Below are positions 11,992 through 23,100 of a DNA stretch of 64,000 nucleotides, piece by piece (position 1 is the stretch's first letter; each line of letters begins with the position of its first letter). The translations under genes were made by a program, and so were the position numbers. Source of the DNA: Drechslerella dactyloides (Eukaryota > Ascomycota > Orbiliomycetes > Orbiliales > Orbiliaceae); contig JAGTWJ010000019.1 of assembly GCA_020064725.1 (NCBI GenBank), positions 1,612,001-1,676,000 on the forward strand, written 5' to 3'. A model generated the notes under the pieces. The model was not told the DNA's origin and ran no database searches. It was given only the letters and a program-made list of their open reading frames with translations.

Positions 11992-13366
11992 GCTGGTGTC
12001 TGGAATTCAGATCCACTGGGTTGTCTGCAAATACAGGATCATTACCGAAAGCACCCTCACGAGCTCCTGGAGCTTCAAAATACTGGTATCACTGCGCTGC
12101 CTCATGTCGCAATCGCGTTTCCGACGCCCCCTTACCTTTACCAGCTCCAAATATTGATAGACCTTCTAGTTTATTTATGAACATAACTTCTTCTTGAAGT
12201 CGAAAGCGAACTTTAGCCCTGTTTAGAAGCCAGGAGCTTACACTTGTATTTAATTCCGCGGACCCGTCTAAACTAAGAATCAAAGCAGCTATCAACTGAA
12301 ATAGATTACTGAACCTTCGCCCATTTCATTCCTAACATACGGAATAAAGGTACTCGATAATAATATTGCAGAAAGTCGGAGAAGTCAAGTTGCTGGAACT
12401 TTGGATATTGGTTTTCCGCGCGGTGTCAGAACTGAGTCCCTTAATTGACAATCCAACAGGCCGAAATTGTCGCCGGATTCAATTGCCCAACAGCAACGCA
12501 AATGACTAGTTCTGAATGTTGGAATGGGTTGAAGCAGGCCTAGCCGCGCCTGATACGAGACCAGGGAAAGCTTTAGCCTAGGCACGCCGGAAATCTCGAC
12601 CTTATATAAGACGCTTTGGTACTCAGGGCCCTTGAAAGGCTGTAGTATTTGCTTCAATCGGTGTTATTCCTACAACGTCCGGAGATTACTTGAGTTTTGA
12701 AGCGCAGAAGTTTACTTGGTTACGCAAATACTGTCTTGCAGTCGGATGATGTCCTATAGTTTCTACACTACTTACTACCTAGGTAACGGGTATATCCAGC
12801 ATGAAATGGCCTCCAAGATCCTGGCGCCCGAATATGCTCTAGACTTGGACTTTGCGCACCTAGTGGTCATATGGTCATAAATACAAATTGGGAAGTTCTT
12901 TTGGAAGTTTTCGCAAAGGGGATTCTACAACGTTGTTTATGGATCCATGGATGCACTCTGCCTCGAACTCGCTTCATTCTAGGATGCCTCCAAATAAGGA
13001 CTGGCTCCCTCAGAAACCAACTCACATGTGCACATCCGATTTATTTAAGGAATAAAGTATTAGGATAACATTATGGATACTTCGATGAAGCCTACGGATT
13101 ACGGAACGAGGTTATTCTCGTGCATATATAATATCGGTTTCAAATGTACATACAAGAATGAGGCAGCGACGGGGAGTGATGATGTGATGAAACAAGAGGA
13201 GATAGTCCCCACTGCAGAAACTTCTGGCTCGCTGCTCTCGCTGCTGCACACTACAATCAAGACAACGCATTTGATTTCGCGGCACATTCACAAATCTCAA
13301 TCTGTCAACTCCACTACACGATAAACTCTAGGCCAGAAGCCCAGTCCGTCGATCAGAGCTAGCTTC
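11992..13366. other. Gene-poor interval
   Basis: No convincing coding sequence. It contains one weak relative of the GTCTCG-type palindromic element (12531-12563). Confidence 0.5.
12531..12563. repeat. Weak relative of the GTCTCG palindromic element
   Basis: GAAGCAGGCC followed 15 bases later by CGAGACC matches the right half of the 16572-16658 element (GAAGCAGGCC ... CGAGAC) with changes between. It is judged related by order and spacing only. Confidence 0.35.
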
Positions 13367-14596
13367 TTAAGGAGTGGGGGCGTTATAACCATTCACGGTC
13401 ACGGGAATATTGCCAATCATATAATTGCGACCCTTGAAGAGCCAAATCAAGAAACTGGGAAGTCCCCATCCATTCACCGCACCCACACCCCTCGGGCCAA
13501 TGGGGACAGCTTGAGTTTCGGAGTTATTCGGAGTGAATAGGCGGTCCGGACCTTCGGGTTTAGCATCAGGCTCGCTGGAAGTCGCTGCTGCGTGCAAGTC
13601 TCGCTTGATGTTAGTGACGAGGGTGGGGATAGTGGCATAAAGATTGTGAAAGCCTCCACGGGAATAATCGCCAACATCGCCAGCCACATAAACGCGGGAC
13701 CCCGCAGCATCTGCACGGAGGGTTGTGCCATTAGTTTTGATATAGCCCCGGTCGTTCTTGAGATCCGCGGGAACGTAGTCGCTATTAGGGGTGGTACCCC
13801 AAGCGGGAATGTGCACGTCGGCAGTCCATTGTTCGCCGTTAGAGAGATTCAGGGTGATTTTGCCGTCGGCTTCGTTGACGGAAGAAAGGACTTTAACGTT
13901 GTACACAACGTCGACGCCGACCATATTGAGGAAAGTTTCAGCCTTAAGCGCACGCGGTTTGCTAAGGACAGGCAAAAGCCTGTCGGCATCGGTGATTAGG
14001 GTGACTTTAGCCTTGGGGTTGGAGGGACGGTAGCTGAACCATCCCGCGGAGCCGTTGAGAAATTGACCAACTTCGCCTGCTGTTTCCACGCCGGTCGGTC
14101 CACCACCAGACACGATGACAGAAGTGGCCGAAGCAAGCTTCGTGTTCAGGTCAGCGATGGCAGCTTTGCTGATAGTGTAGTTGCCATGGAGGGAGGTGGC
14201 GGGAGATGGGGTTCGGGTGCCAGTAGCAAGAACAAGCGTATAGTATGGAAGAGTCTGAGTATTTTCGCTGTCTGCTAACTTGATCGTGATCGTGCGGCCT
14301 CCGACGTCCCAGAACTCGGCCGTGCCATGAATAACGGTGTACAATGAGGCATCGTATGATTTGAATCCATCGGCGATAGGAGCGAAGAGCTTGTCGGCAG
14401 GAAGAAGAGTAGCTGAAACTAAGGAGCGTGGGCTACCTGTGTTCCAGAAGAAATGTGAGGAGCTGTCGACGATATACACATGGTAAACCTTGCCCAACTC
14501 CTTCAGCTCCGGGCCAATGTGCCTGAGGAACGAATGAGCAATATTGAGACCAGCTCCCGATGCGCCTAGAACGACAAAGTTATGAGTTTCAGACAT
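13367..14596 (-). CDS. AIFM2/FSP1-like FAD-dependent NAD(P)H oxidoreductase
   Basis: Intronless, 409 aa. Family: pyridine nucleotide-disulfide oxidoreductase (Pyr_redox_2), of the AMID/AIFM2/FSP1 type common in fungi. Visible motifs are an N-terminal dinucleotide fold (VVLGASGAG, residues 8-16), LVLATGTRTP (121-130), a second NAD(P)H-binding glycine motif (VSGGGPTGVETAGE, 162-175) and the FAD-contacting VYVAGDVGD (302-310). No redox-active CxxC is present, in line with this subgroup. No clear targeting signal is seen; the C-terminus holds a short hydrophobic stretch (GLPSFLIWLFKG) that might touch membranes. From family knowledge it would transfer electrons from NAD(P)H to quinone-like acceptors; the physiological substrate is not deducible. 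It is complete, with a sound start (ATG at 14596). Confidence 0.9.
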   Translation of the reverse strand: MSETHNFVVLGASGAGLNIAHSFLRHIGPELKELGKVYHVYIVDSSSHFFWNTGSPRSLVSATLLPADKLFAPIADGFKSYDASLYTVIHGTAEFWDVGGRTITIKLADSENTQTLPYYTLVLATGTRTPSPATSLHGNYTISKAAIADLNTKLASATSVIVSGGGPTGVETAGEVGQFLNGSAGWFSYRPSNPKAKVTLITDADRLLPVLSKPRALKAETFLNMVGVDVVYNVKVLSSVNEADGKITLNLSNGEQWTADVHIPAWGTTPNSDYVPADLKNDRGYIKTNGTTLRADAAGSRVYVAGDVGDYSRGGFHNLYATIPTLVTNIKRDLHAAATSSEPDAKPEGPDRLFTPNNSETQAVPIGPRGVGAVNGWGLPSFLIWLFKGRNYMIGNIPVTVNGYNAPTP

Positions 14597-14745
14597 GGTG
14601 ATCGTAGAGCGCAGAGGGTGATAGACGATTTACAACTTCGTAGGGTGTAAGCAAAAGAAGGAGTCGCCGGCGTAGTGGAATCAGAGATTTCAGTTGGGCT
14701 TCACTGTTAATCGGAATGGAAAATTGAGGGTAAATGGGTAACATT

Positions 14746-14799
14746 TGGTCTCGCAAGCCAAACCCGCATGGAAAAGGGAGGGTTTGGTTCACGAGACCA
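14746..14799. repeat. Inverted repeat with 20-bp arms
   Basis: The left arm 14746-14765 (TGGTCTCGCAAGCCAAACCC) and right arm 14780-14799 are reverse complements with 17 of 20 matches around a 14-base loop. It lies about 150 bp upstream of the AIFM2-like start codon, so it could be a hairpin element inserted in its promoter. Confidence 0.7.
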
Positions 14800-16571
14800 G
14801 ACACATTTCTCCACTAGCCCTTATGGAAGTTCTGTGGCAGGCAATTGCAAACTTGAGAAACCCGGAGATTTCAACAAACGAGCTAGCACAGGTAACAGCC
14901 ATGTTCCGTGAGCAAGATACTAAATCAAAAGCAATGCAGGACACGTCTATTCTAAAAGCTTTTTTTTTTGGCAAAAGTAAACATATATTTCCCACACCTC
15001 GCTTTTACATACACATGATCCCTATATATCGTGCATTCCTAGTCTTGCAATATTGAGTGGGTGAAGGAGCTGAATATCCATGCAGGTTCAATTCTTGCTA
15101 CTTACTCTCTTAGTAGATGCTGTTCCAATTGCTTTTGATATTATTTTCCCTTCCACTCACTTGATGCCTATTTTATGGTGAGTTTTTTGCCTGTTGCTCA
15201 ATACTTATGGCAAGTCACTGTACATACATGCACTCTACGACCGAAAAGAATCCAGTTTGTAGACCTTTTGTTTTTCTGGAGAGCCGTGCACGCTGTGAAG
15301 GGTCTCAAGGAGGTCTATTCAAAGATCCGAACTGCGGGCGAGGGTGTGTTCCGAAGGTCTGTGCGAAGCGATCCGAGCGCGAAAAAGCAATTTGTATCGC
15401 ACGGACCGCTTGGGACAACTTTTGGAACGCGCATCCGTAAACATCACAGGGATTTTAGTGCGATATATTTCTTTTTGACGCCATTGCAAAAAGCATGGTG
15501 AACTGAGTGAAGACCTCCCGAACGAAAAACCCACAATTTCGATTCTTCTGGTGGTAGAACGCACGGAAGAATCGCCCAAAAAGTAAGGTCTATCAGTCTC
15601 GTTACAAATTGGTGGGTGGGGGAGTAACACGACTCATGTCAGGTCGGTAGTCGGCCGATATGCTATCTCGTCTAGTGCAAGCGACCTGTCATTACCAGAG
15701 TTGGAGGCTCGAGATATCGAGATTCGGGATACAATTCCAACTGCGGGCCGGGAACTACCGGAACATGAGTGTACTTCTTGTCGACTTTTGGTTCAAGAAA
15801 CCGATGAAGTCGAACTACAAAGAAACGGCCTTGCTCGATGAGATTGAAAACGTTAAAAGCTCCGTATTTGCGGCCATGTCCGATCCACTGAATATGGAAA
15901 CGCTGATGGGGCAGGGAAACACCCTGCAATGGAGCTACGGTTTGATTTTTTCGGCAGGTAGCCTAATTATGATCAATAACGAACAAATTAACCATGTGGC
16001 TTGATCTGTCCTGTCTACATAGAGCCCTGGAAAACTTTCGTAAGAAAGTCGAAATCAACAGACTTATTGAACCCTTACCTCCAAAGGTCAATCGAGATGA
16101 TCATGGGGGGGTCATATATCTGGCCTGAGCACACTATCTGGCCCTGAGCACATTTGTATATAAAAAGGGACTAGCCCTGTCGAGTTTAGCGAATCATCAT
16201 CTCTCCCCATATCCATAATACCAAAAGCTATCAGAGATCTCGCGCTATCTAACTAAAATTCCACTAGACGATAATCACTATACAGCTTCCCGCCGGCGAC
16301 TGACGAACCAGCTATTGCACAAAATTTAAGCTTCGGTCCCGACTTCCGCCCAGATTGATTTCTATCCCTTGCCGCCATCATCTTGAACCGTCTACAGCAA
16401 TGTCGCCGTAAACAGTGCTCATCACGGGAAGTCAATGAGACAGCAACACTTAGGTCTCCATTTGAGAACAAGACAAATTTTTCCCGGTTGCTGGTCATCT
16501 CTCAAACCTCTTCAAATTGCAAAGCGGTTCAACTTCCATGGCAGTCGAGAGCAGTATTGAATTAATATTGG

Positions 16572-16658
16572 TGCACATCTTGTCTCGTAAACCAGCCCAA
16601 CCACCTTTTGCCTGCGAAGCAGGCCGCCGGAGGCGCTGGCTTGCGAGACAAGTGCACA
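16572..16658. repeat. 87-bp palindromic element (possible miniature mobile element)
   Basis: Outer arms 16572-16597 and 16636-16658 are near-perfect reverse complements (GTGCAC ... TTGTCTCG ... CCAGC). Inside is a perfect small hairpin GCCTGC-GAA-GCAGGC (16611-16625) and a CCGCCGG block. A related sequence lies at 19867-19913. The dispersed, hairpin-forming, non-coding form suggests a MITE-like family. Confidence 0.55.
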
Positions 16659-17344
16659 TCGTGTCTGGAGCTATTGAAGGAGCCAGGCAACGCAGTGTCC
16701 GGGCATTTGGATTTGGGGGTTTCGTAACCAATAAATGGCAAATAACAACAGCCAATTGAAGAGAGAACATTCGTCCCTACACATGAATTAGTAGGCCATT
16801 CTCGACTATCCTGTTGCATCGTCTTCGGATAGATTTATTGGAGTCTAGAGAGCAGTTTGAGTGGTTATGCGATTCTGAGACTGACACCAATATCAGGTAG
16901 AATATATAGCTGCAGAGAGTGGGAGAATTCAAATACGAATAAAGGGCGAAAGGGATCGACTGGCTGGGCTAGGAGTGTTCGAGTTTGGGATATGCTTTGG
17001 CCATGATAGCGACTTTAAATTCCTGGTCAATTACTCGATCCATCCGCGCGCGTGCTGTCGTAACAGCTATAATTCTATCGGAACTACAGTAAATTGAATC
17101 ATGATAGGTTTATAGATATCAAAAAGGAAGAGAAGATCCCTAGGCCAAGATTACGTTGAAGCCATTAATATTATTGTATTCCTCCTCCTCCGCAGAAGTC
17201 TCGTAGATACATATCGAAAATACTAATGACTAAAATAATCTCCGGCTAGGAAATAAGTTCAATGCATGTAATGCGACGCTCCGCAGGTCCAACAGGCAAT
17301 CACATCCCCCAAACTTCCCAAGCAAGACGCGCTATACTAGCAAA

Positions 17345-18206
17345 TTAAACTAAGAAAGCAGCAGCGCCTACAACAGCGCCGACCGCCCTGACAAAACCGC
17401 CAGCCAGCGATGCCGCGCTATTACCGGATGGCGACGGTGCAGAAGCCGAGCTGGTAGTAGTAGAAGCTGGAGTGGATCCGGAACTTGTTTGGGTTACAGC
17501 ACCAGGAGCAGTCGAAGCTGGGCTGCCCTCGACAGATATGACACCCCCAAATACGGCGGAGGGTGTCGATCTTGTGTTAGCGGTCGATGCAGCCCTCCTG
17601 AAGGCCGCAAGAGTGTTTCCGGAACTACAAAACTCATACATTAGCACGATGGTATACTAATATTAATTTGGAACTAGATGAAGAGTGATGGTACTCACGA
17701 GGGCGGGTTGATTGCCCCAACCATACCAGCTTGGCAGTGGCCAGGCTGGGCGCAGTAGAACCACACAGGATCGGTGGATGTCACGATTATAGAAAAGGTG
17801 GTCGACTGCATAACGTTATGCCGCAAAATTAGCAAAAATACACTTCATAATTTTAAGTTGCCTTCATCAATCCAGTAAAACCACTCACATCGGACCCTGT
17901 GAAGCCACTGGAGAATGCATTGGTCGAAGGGTTGCATGGATTATTGAAAGCTGCCTGTGTGACAGTATGATTTCCACCATTGAACACGAATTGGACAGTG
18001 TCCCCTTCGGCCGCATTGATAGTATCGGGGCTGAAGACAAGACCTCCTGAGCCGACGCTCACCGTATGCGTGGATGCCGCCGCGCTGCTAGACGAGGAAG
18101 TTGTCACTGCTGCCGCTATGACCGGTGTCGAAGAACCGCCGGAATTGCCAAAGTCGTACTGAGCAACAGCCACTGAGGCGAGAGTAGTAATACCGAGGAA
18201 GCGCAT
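17345..18206 (-). CDS. Secreted GPI-anchored cupredoxin (extracellular serine-rich protein)
   Basis: Three exons: 18206-17889, 17805-17699 and 17624-17345. Introns have GTGAGT donors and ATGCAG/TTGTAG acceptors. The product is 234 aa. The N-terminus MRFLGITTLASVAVAQ is a signal peptide. A Ser/Thr-rich spacer precedes a plastocyanin-like domain: GDTVQFVFNGGNHTVTQ supplies the first His, and WFYCAQPGHCQAGM supplies the Cys, His and Met of a type 1 copper site, so all four ligands are present. A long Ser/Thr/Pro linker and a hydrophobic tail (residues about 210-234) indicate GPI attachment at the cell surface. This architecture is common in filamentous fungi; copper binding is expected, while the redox partner and role are unknown. 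Confidence 0.93.
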
Positions 18207-18343
18207 CACGAAAGCAGACTTTTGAGCTTTTTGATTGAGGTCAATTGAAAATTGAGAATAATATATTATGATAGCCAAGCAATGTGAATCTCTTGGTCTT
18301 CCACCTTGATATTCTCGCTTCTCATCGTGGGCGCGCCGTTGCT

Positions 18344-18351
18344 TATATATA
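18344..18351 (-). promoter_or_regulatory. TATA-like element of the cupredoxin gene
   Basis: TATATATA about 140 bp upstream of the cupredoxin start codon, on the correct side. Assigned by position and sequence only. Confidence 0.4.
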
Positions 18352-21151
18352 CACACCTCCGTTAGCCCTGCCAATGGATCGAGGGCCGGTGTAACACAAT
18401 TTACACGTACGTTACAGGAGCCTTTGCATGTGATCGATACGCGTCTCCAGTCAGCGTCGACGTTGTGAAGTCACCGCCCCATACCGGATGCGGATACGCG
18501 TGCGCATTTGTCCAAGTCAATGAGCTAGCTGGAATCCAACAGACATGCAACAATTGCAAACGCAAGCGCACTCCGCCCTTCGCAATTGCTAATTGCCCTG
18601 ATTACCAACATCAAGCAAGTGCTGACAAAGGTCTTCGCAAGCCAATGATGAGCTAGGGAAGATGCAAGTGGCTGACCGGATATGCTGCCGGTCGGCGAGC
18701 GAACACGGTCCAGATTAACGAAACGGCTGGAGAATTGGAGATCAATGTGTGAATTTGTGGCAGTGTTGGGAGGCCTGTTGCTGACTGGTTCCTGGCAGCA
18801 GCACTAGACCGTTTACGAAGAAGCTGCAGCTGGGCTGCAGAGCTGGTTACACTACAATTTTGGAGACTTGTACAGCCACGCTGGTAGGGAATGCAGGTGC
18901 GGGATCCCAAAAGATTAAGTGGTGAGGACCAAGTCCAAACGGCGTGACATCACGAAGAGGAGTGTACGGAGGGATACAATATCTATTTTCGTGATCGCGG
19001 TTCGTAGATTTTCTGTGGAGAACACCGACGTTTTGCATTTGCCGGATTACAATTTGATTCAGGAAGATTACGCTTTCGTCAGCAGAGATATACCGGAAAC
19101 GCATCCGCATTTAGCCACCCCACTTATGCACAAGAGGCATGGTTGGGAGCTCTTGCACCAGGCGAAAAAGACAAACGGGAGTCCACGCCGCCGGATAAGC
19201 TAGGCGAACCTTCGTCTGGGCATGGAACTGGCGAAACGTTTTTAAAATTTTGTGGTTGCTCATGTCTGAATTTATATCTTCTGATAGGTATGACCTTCAA
19301 AATTATGTCGACGATCAGCTTGTATCCTAGCACTTTGTATGCTTGTCTGAATTAACTGGTTGCAGCAGCGCTGTTAACCAGCAGGTGTAAGAAATCCCGG
19401 GTTGATTCGACGGAAATATGGAGGATTGCGTTGAACGGAACATGCCGTCACTAGCAACTACGGTTACGCCTTGCGCAAGTTCAACAAGAGTGATGAGCCA
19501 ATGGTAGTTGACCAGACTGAACAATACATACATGTACTTCGTAGGTCCAATACCAAGTCAAGTCAAATCAGTAATACGGAACTGCGGAGTACTCTAACCA
19601 AAGTCGAAACACCAAGACGCTGTCTAGATGTCTGTGCAACCCAAAGTTCTAACTTGGGTTAATGGGGCAGCCGATCCACACCGTACGAGGATGTCAGCCA
19701 CCCAATGCCTCAGTTCTCCGCTTTCGGCCGATTGATTAGAAGACCAGTCAAGAAATTAGACGAAACATTTCAAAAAGCTTGTCTATTTTACCCAACCTTC
19801 CAAGCGTTGTTCACCAATTGCCTCAACTCCCCGTTTTTCTGGTATTATAAGTTTTGCCTTGCGAAGTCAGCCCGGCCGACCTTTGGCCTGACAAGCAGGC
19901 ACGCTGGAGGCGGTAAGCCTATCTACATAGCTCCACCGCTATTTACAACAGAAGCATCGATCATGTCAATATAATCTGTGCACGTGTAGCTGTGAATTTT
20001 ACAGCCAACACTTAGACCGCGTTAAACGGCGCGCATGGAGGTCGCGCACGCATTGCATGCGGCTTGCGACTTGCGGCCGGCGTCCGAAGCTGCGCGATCG
20101 ATCAGCCGCCATGGCTGGAGAACGCAGAAACTTATATGCCGAAAGCTTAAGATCCGGATATTCGGATGCTCTAACTAGCCATCACGGGCACAACATTTTT
20201 CTTGGAAACAAAGAATTCGGACAACTCGCAGGAGACGCATGAAATACGAGCATGGAATGGCTCGCCTGTAGCCGACGTATCAATGCATCAAGATCCATTA
20301 GTGACGTGACAGCACTAGACGGCCGCAGATCAATGACACCCCATCGTCGTGGTCGTGCTCTAACGCTAGCCCTTTAGCCGGACTAGGGGTGAAATTGGAA
20401 CGCAAATGAGCAAATCACAATGCCGACTATCCATATTCTTGCACAGTATCTCCACTGTATTTAAGTCCAGCGAAGGGACGTGCGGGTCGTAGGATTTATT
20501 TTGCATTTCAACATCCTTCTAATATCTTATATCCGCAATGTTCTGTTTCGTGTTGCTCCCCGACCATATGGGACGACAAATACAAATTTCTTACTTGACT
20601 CGTGCTGGAATGATAGAATCAAACTAGAAGCGGATTCTTCCCTGTGCAAGCGGTCCGCCTCCTAAATGTACAGGTAAAAACTCGACTCACGGTTTACGAA
20701 GCCACCAGCAGCAGCAGAATGTAGGTCCCGCATAGGATTCCGACGGGACATGGTCGCAGCCGGGAGCGTCTCCCGGCGGCGAACAACCATGCGGGCGTTT
20801 GCCCAGGAAACGCCTGCAGGCTGAAATGCACTGCAACCCCAGATTTAGAAGTTCTCGGTAACTTTGTGGGTCGACTATCGGTCGCCAGTCCGCTACCGCG
20901 CTCACGTGTCGCCTTCAATTGTGATTCCATCGACAAGGGTGAGGTACTTAAATATCAGGCTATCTGCTTGTCGTCCGGCTCTCTACCTACTAGTCTCCTC
21001 ATTCCCATTGCAATTATCTTCTCTCGATATTTGCAAGGAAAGTCACAATCGTTCTGAATCTACCACTCTCGCTTATTACTCTCGCTTATATACCGACGCC
21101 GAGCTTCTCTCTATCTGATTGCTCAAGTATACTTATATATAAATATTAAAT
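18352..21151. other. Gene-poor interval
   Basis: No convincing coding sequence on either strand. It contains a second copy of the GCAGGC/GGAGGCG hairpin element (19867-19913). The last 150 bp is the promoter of the cysteine-rich protein gene, with a TATATA at 21088-21093. Confidence 0.5.
19867..19913. repeat. Diverged copy of the 16572-16658 palindromic element
   Basis: TCAGCCCGGCCGACCTTTGG ... AAGCAGGCACGCTGGAGGCGG aligns in order with CCAGCCCAACCACCTTTTG ... AAGCAGGCCGCCGGAGGCGC of the first copy, at roughly three quarters identity by eye. Confidence 0.45.
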
Positions 21152-21681
21152 ATGAAGGCATTCACCACCGTCTCTCTCGTTTTCAGGTGAGATCACGAGA
21201 ATTAGTCATCTAGAATCTATGCGTTCTTAGTGTTTCACTCGATTCTCTGACCGTTTTATATGTCTATAGCGCTTTGGCCATCCGCGCCTCCGCGGACCAG
21301 TGCGCCGCTACCCTCACGCCAAGCTGCGCATGGCTCTGCCCAGTAAACGGCGATGCATCCAGCGCGACCGAATGGAAATGCGCGGAAAAGACCGATAACA
21401 CCTGTCTGGTCTGTTCGATATACAATGCCTGTCCCGCAACATTTGACAAGGAGTGCCCGTACTACTGCGGATATCCCAAATATCCTCTCCAACCCGGCTT
21501 CTGCTCCTACGTCAACGTTAGCACCCAGGGTTCGGTATGTCAGTTGTGCCCTGGCGCGAGCACCAATGGCTCCACGAGCACCGCACCAACTCCGCCAGTT
21601 GCGACAGGAGCAGCTTCGACTCTCCAGATTAGCGGCCTTGCCATTGGCGGATTACTGGCTGCTCTATTCGCCTCGCTTTAA
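21152..21681 (+). CDS. Secreted cysteine-rich protein, probably GPI-anchored
   Basis: Two exons, 21152-21186 and 21270-21681, with an 83-bp intron (GTGAGA donor, CTGACC branch, CTATAG acceptor) that lies within the signal peptide coding region. The product is 148 aa. MKAFTTVSLVFSALAIRASA is a signal peptide. The mature part has twelve cysteines in about 85 residues (for example CAWLC, CLVC, CPYYC, CQLC), an even number suggesting six disulphides. A Thr/Pro/Ala-rich linker and a hydrophobic tail (ISGLAIGGLLAALFASL) indicate a GPI anchor. I do not recognise the cysteine pattern as CFEM or hydrophobin. A cell-wall or host-facing role is plausible but inferred. A TATATA box lies about 60 bp upstream of the ATG. 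Confidence 0.88.
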
Positions 21682-23100
21682 AGATATGAATGGCATATCT
21701 AGCTTTATGGGATTGTCTTGAATTGGCGCGTCGAAATTCGCTGTCAGGACAGTGATGGATAATGAAAGGGAAATGGTCGGGTTGTTATGCAATGCCTTCT
21801 TTTCCCAGGTCGTCATCCTAGTTTCACTAGTACTGCTTCCATTCTTCTGGTAGCACTTCTCTCCCTAACCCACTTAATCAGCCAATACCTTACCCTGTGC
21901 TATACTAGCAAGCTTGTACGTATATGGCTTTGATGTTGAAGACGCCATAGAAATTCTTCAATCAAAAGAAATTTAATGAAGTATCGAATGACCTAAGTTC
22001 GAATAATAAGAGTAAGGTAGCGCGTCGTCTGACTCGCTCTCTGGCTTGATACGACGCAACCAAAGAAGTAGTAACAAAGGGTGGATACCATTTGTAGTAC
22101 CTTCCTTCCGAATCAGTCAAAGTCTCTCGATAAAGCCTTGTACGCCGAAAGCGAGCGCTTTAATAGCGGGTGCAGTCGCATGACCTTTCGACGCATGAGT
22201 AGGATGATCCCTTCGAGGGCGAGCGAACTAGTAATTTTGAAAGTATATATCTGCTTTTTTAGATAACGAACCCGCCGATCGCGATTTAAATGTTTTTAAA
22301 AGTGGTTTATGCTCTGTCCAGTCATGCGAAGTAGTATGTATACTACAGAATTACGAATCTAGGCCCGAGACTCTCACAACCCTAGTCGGGGTTGATCACG
22401 TTAAGATAGATATCAAATCCGGGCATAGGATGAGAGAGTGGTAGGATCATGCAGGCTGAATATTCGATGTGTATGCTGATGCTCTGACGTCGGATTGCTA
22501 CTAATGGAAGTTGTCATTCACAGGACTATTAAAGTTTTGATACCCAAGCTCGTTGAAATTTCAACTTTATGCTTCCAGAGCATGTGGTGGATATAGTGTG
22601 TGAGAAACTCCCGCAGTCCTGGTCTCTCAAAAGCGTGTTGTCGACGGTAAAATCCAACATTCATTCCAGCTGCGTTCGTGAGTACGCTGACCCTGAGACT
22701 AACCGGTCCAGTTAAATTCTTTTTAATTAACCTTCTGGCTTATAAGGTCGATTCGCGCAATTGCAGTAATCAATTTCACGGACAATATAAAAAGACCGCA
22801 TTGAAATCGGAGAAGAATTGAGTCCATTCTGAAGATTACTTTCGTCTGGGACTTGGAATACTTGAGGTCCTGTTAGGCTTCTTGACTTAAGTTCTACCTG
22901 CCTTCAAATTTCATTACATCGCAGCCACATGCACAGAGTACCTCGACCTCATTCGATCGTACGTGCACCTTCAACCACATAGATATATGCGTATATATAG
23001 CCTCAGTGCTGCTATATGTATACCAAAGTTCCTACTGCTCTTGATCGATTTTATAGATAATTTGAACCCGCTCTATGTCAGACAGAGATCCCTTGGCACC
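21682..23100. other. Intergenic interval
   Basis: No coding sequence supported. The right end is the promoter of the F-box gene. Confidence 0.5.

Larger units (their letters stand above)
14597..17344. other. Gene-poor interval with inverted repeats
   Basis: No protein gene is supported. It holds two palindromic elements (listed separately) and a short imperfect tandem duplication around 16117-16153 (TCTGGCC(C)TGAGCACA twice). Confidence 0.5.
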
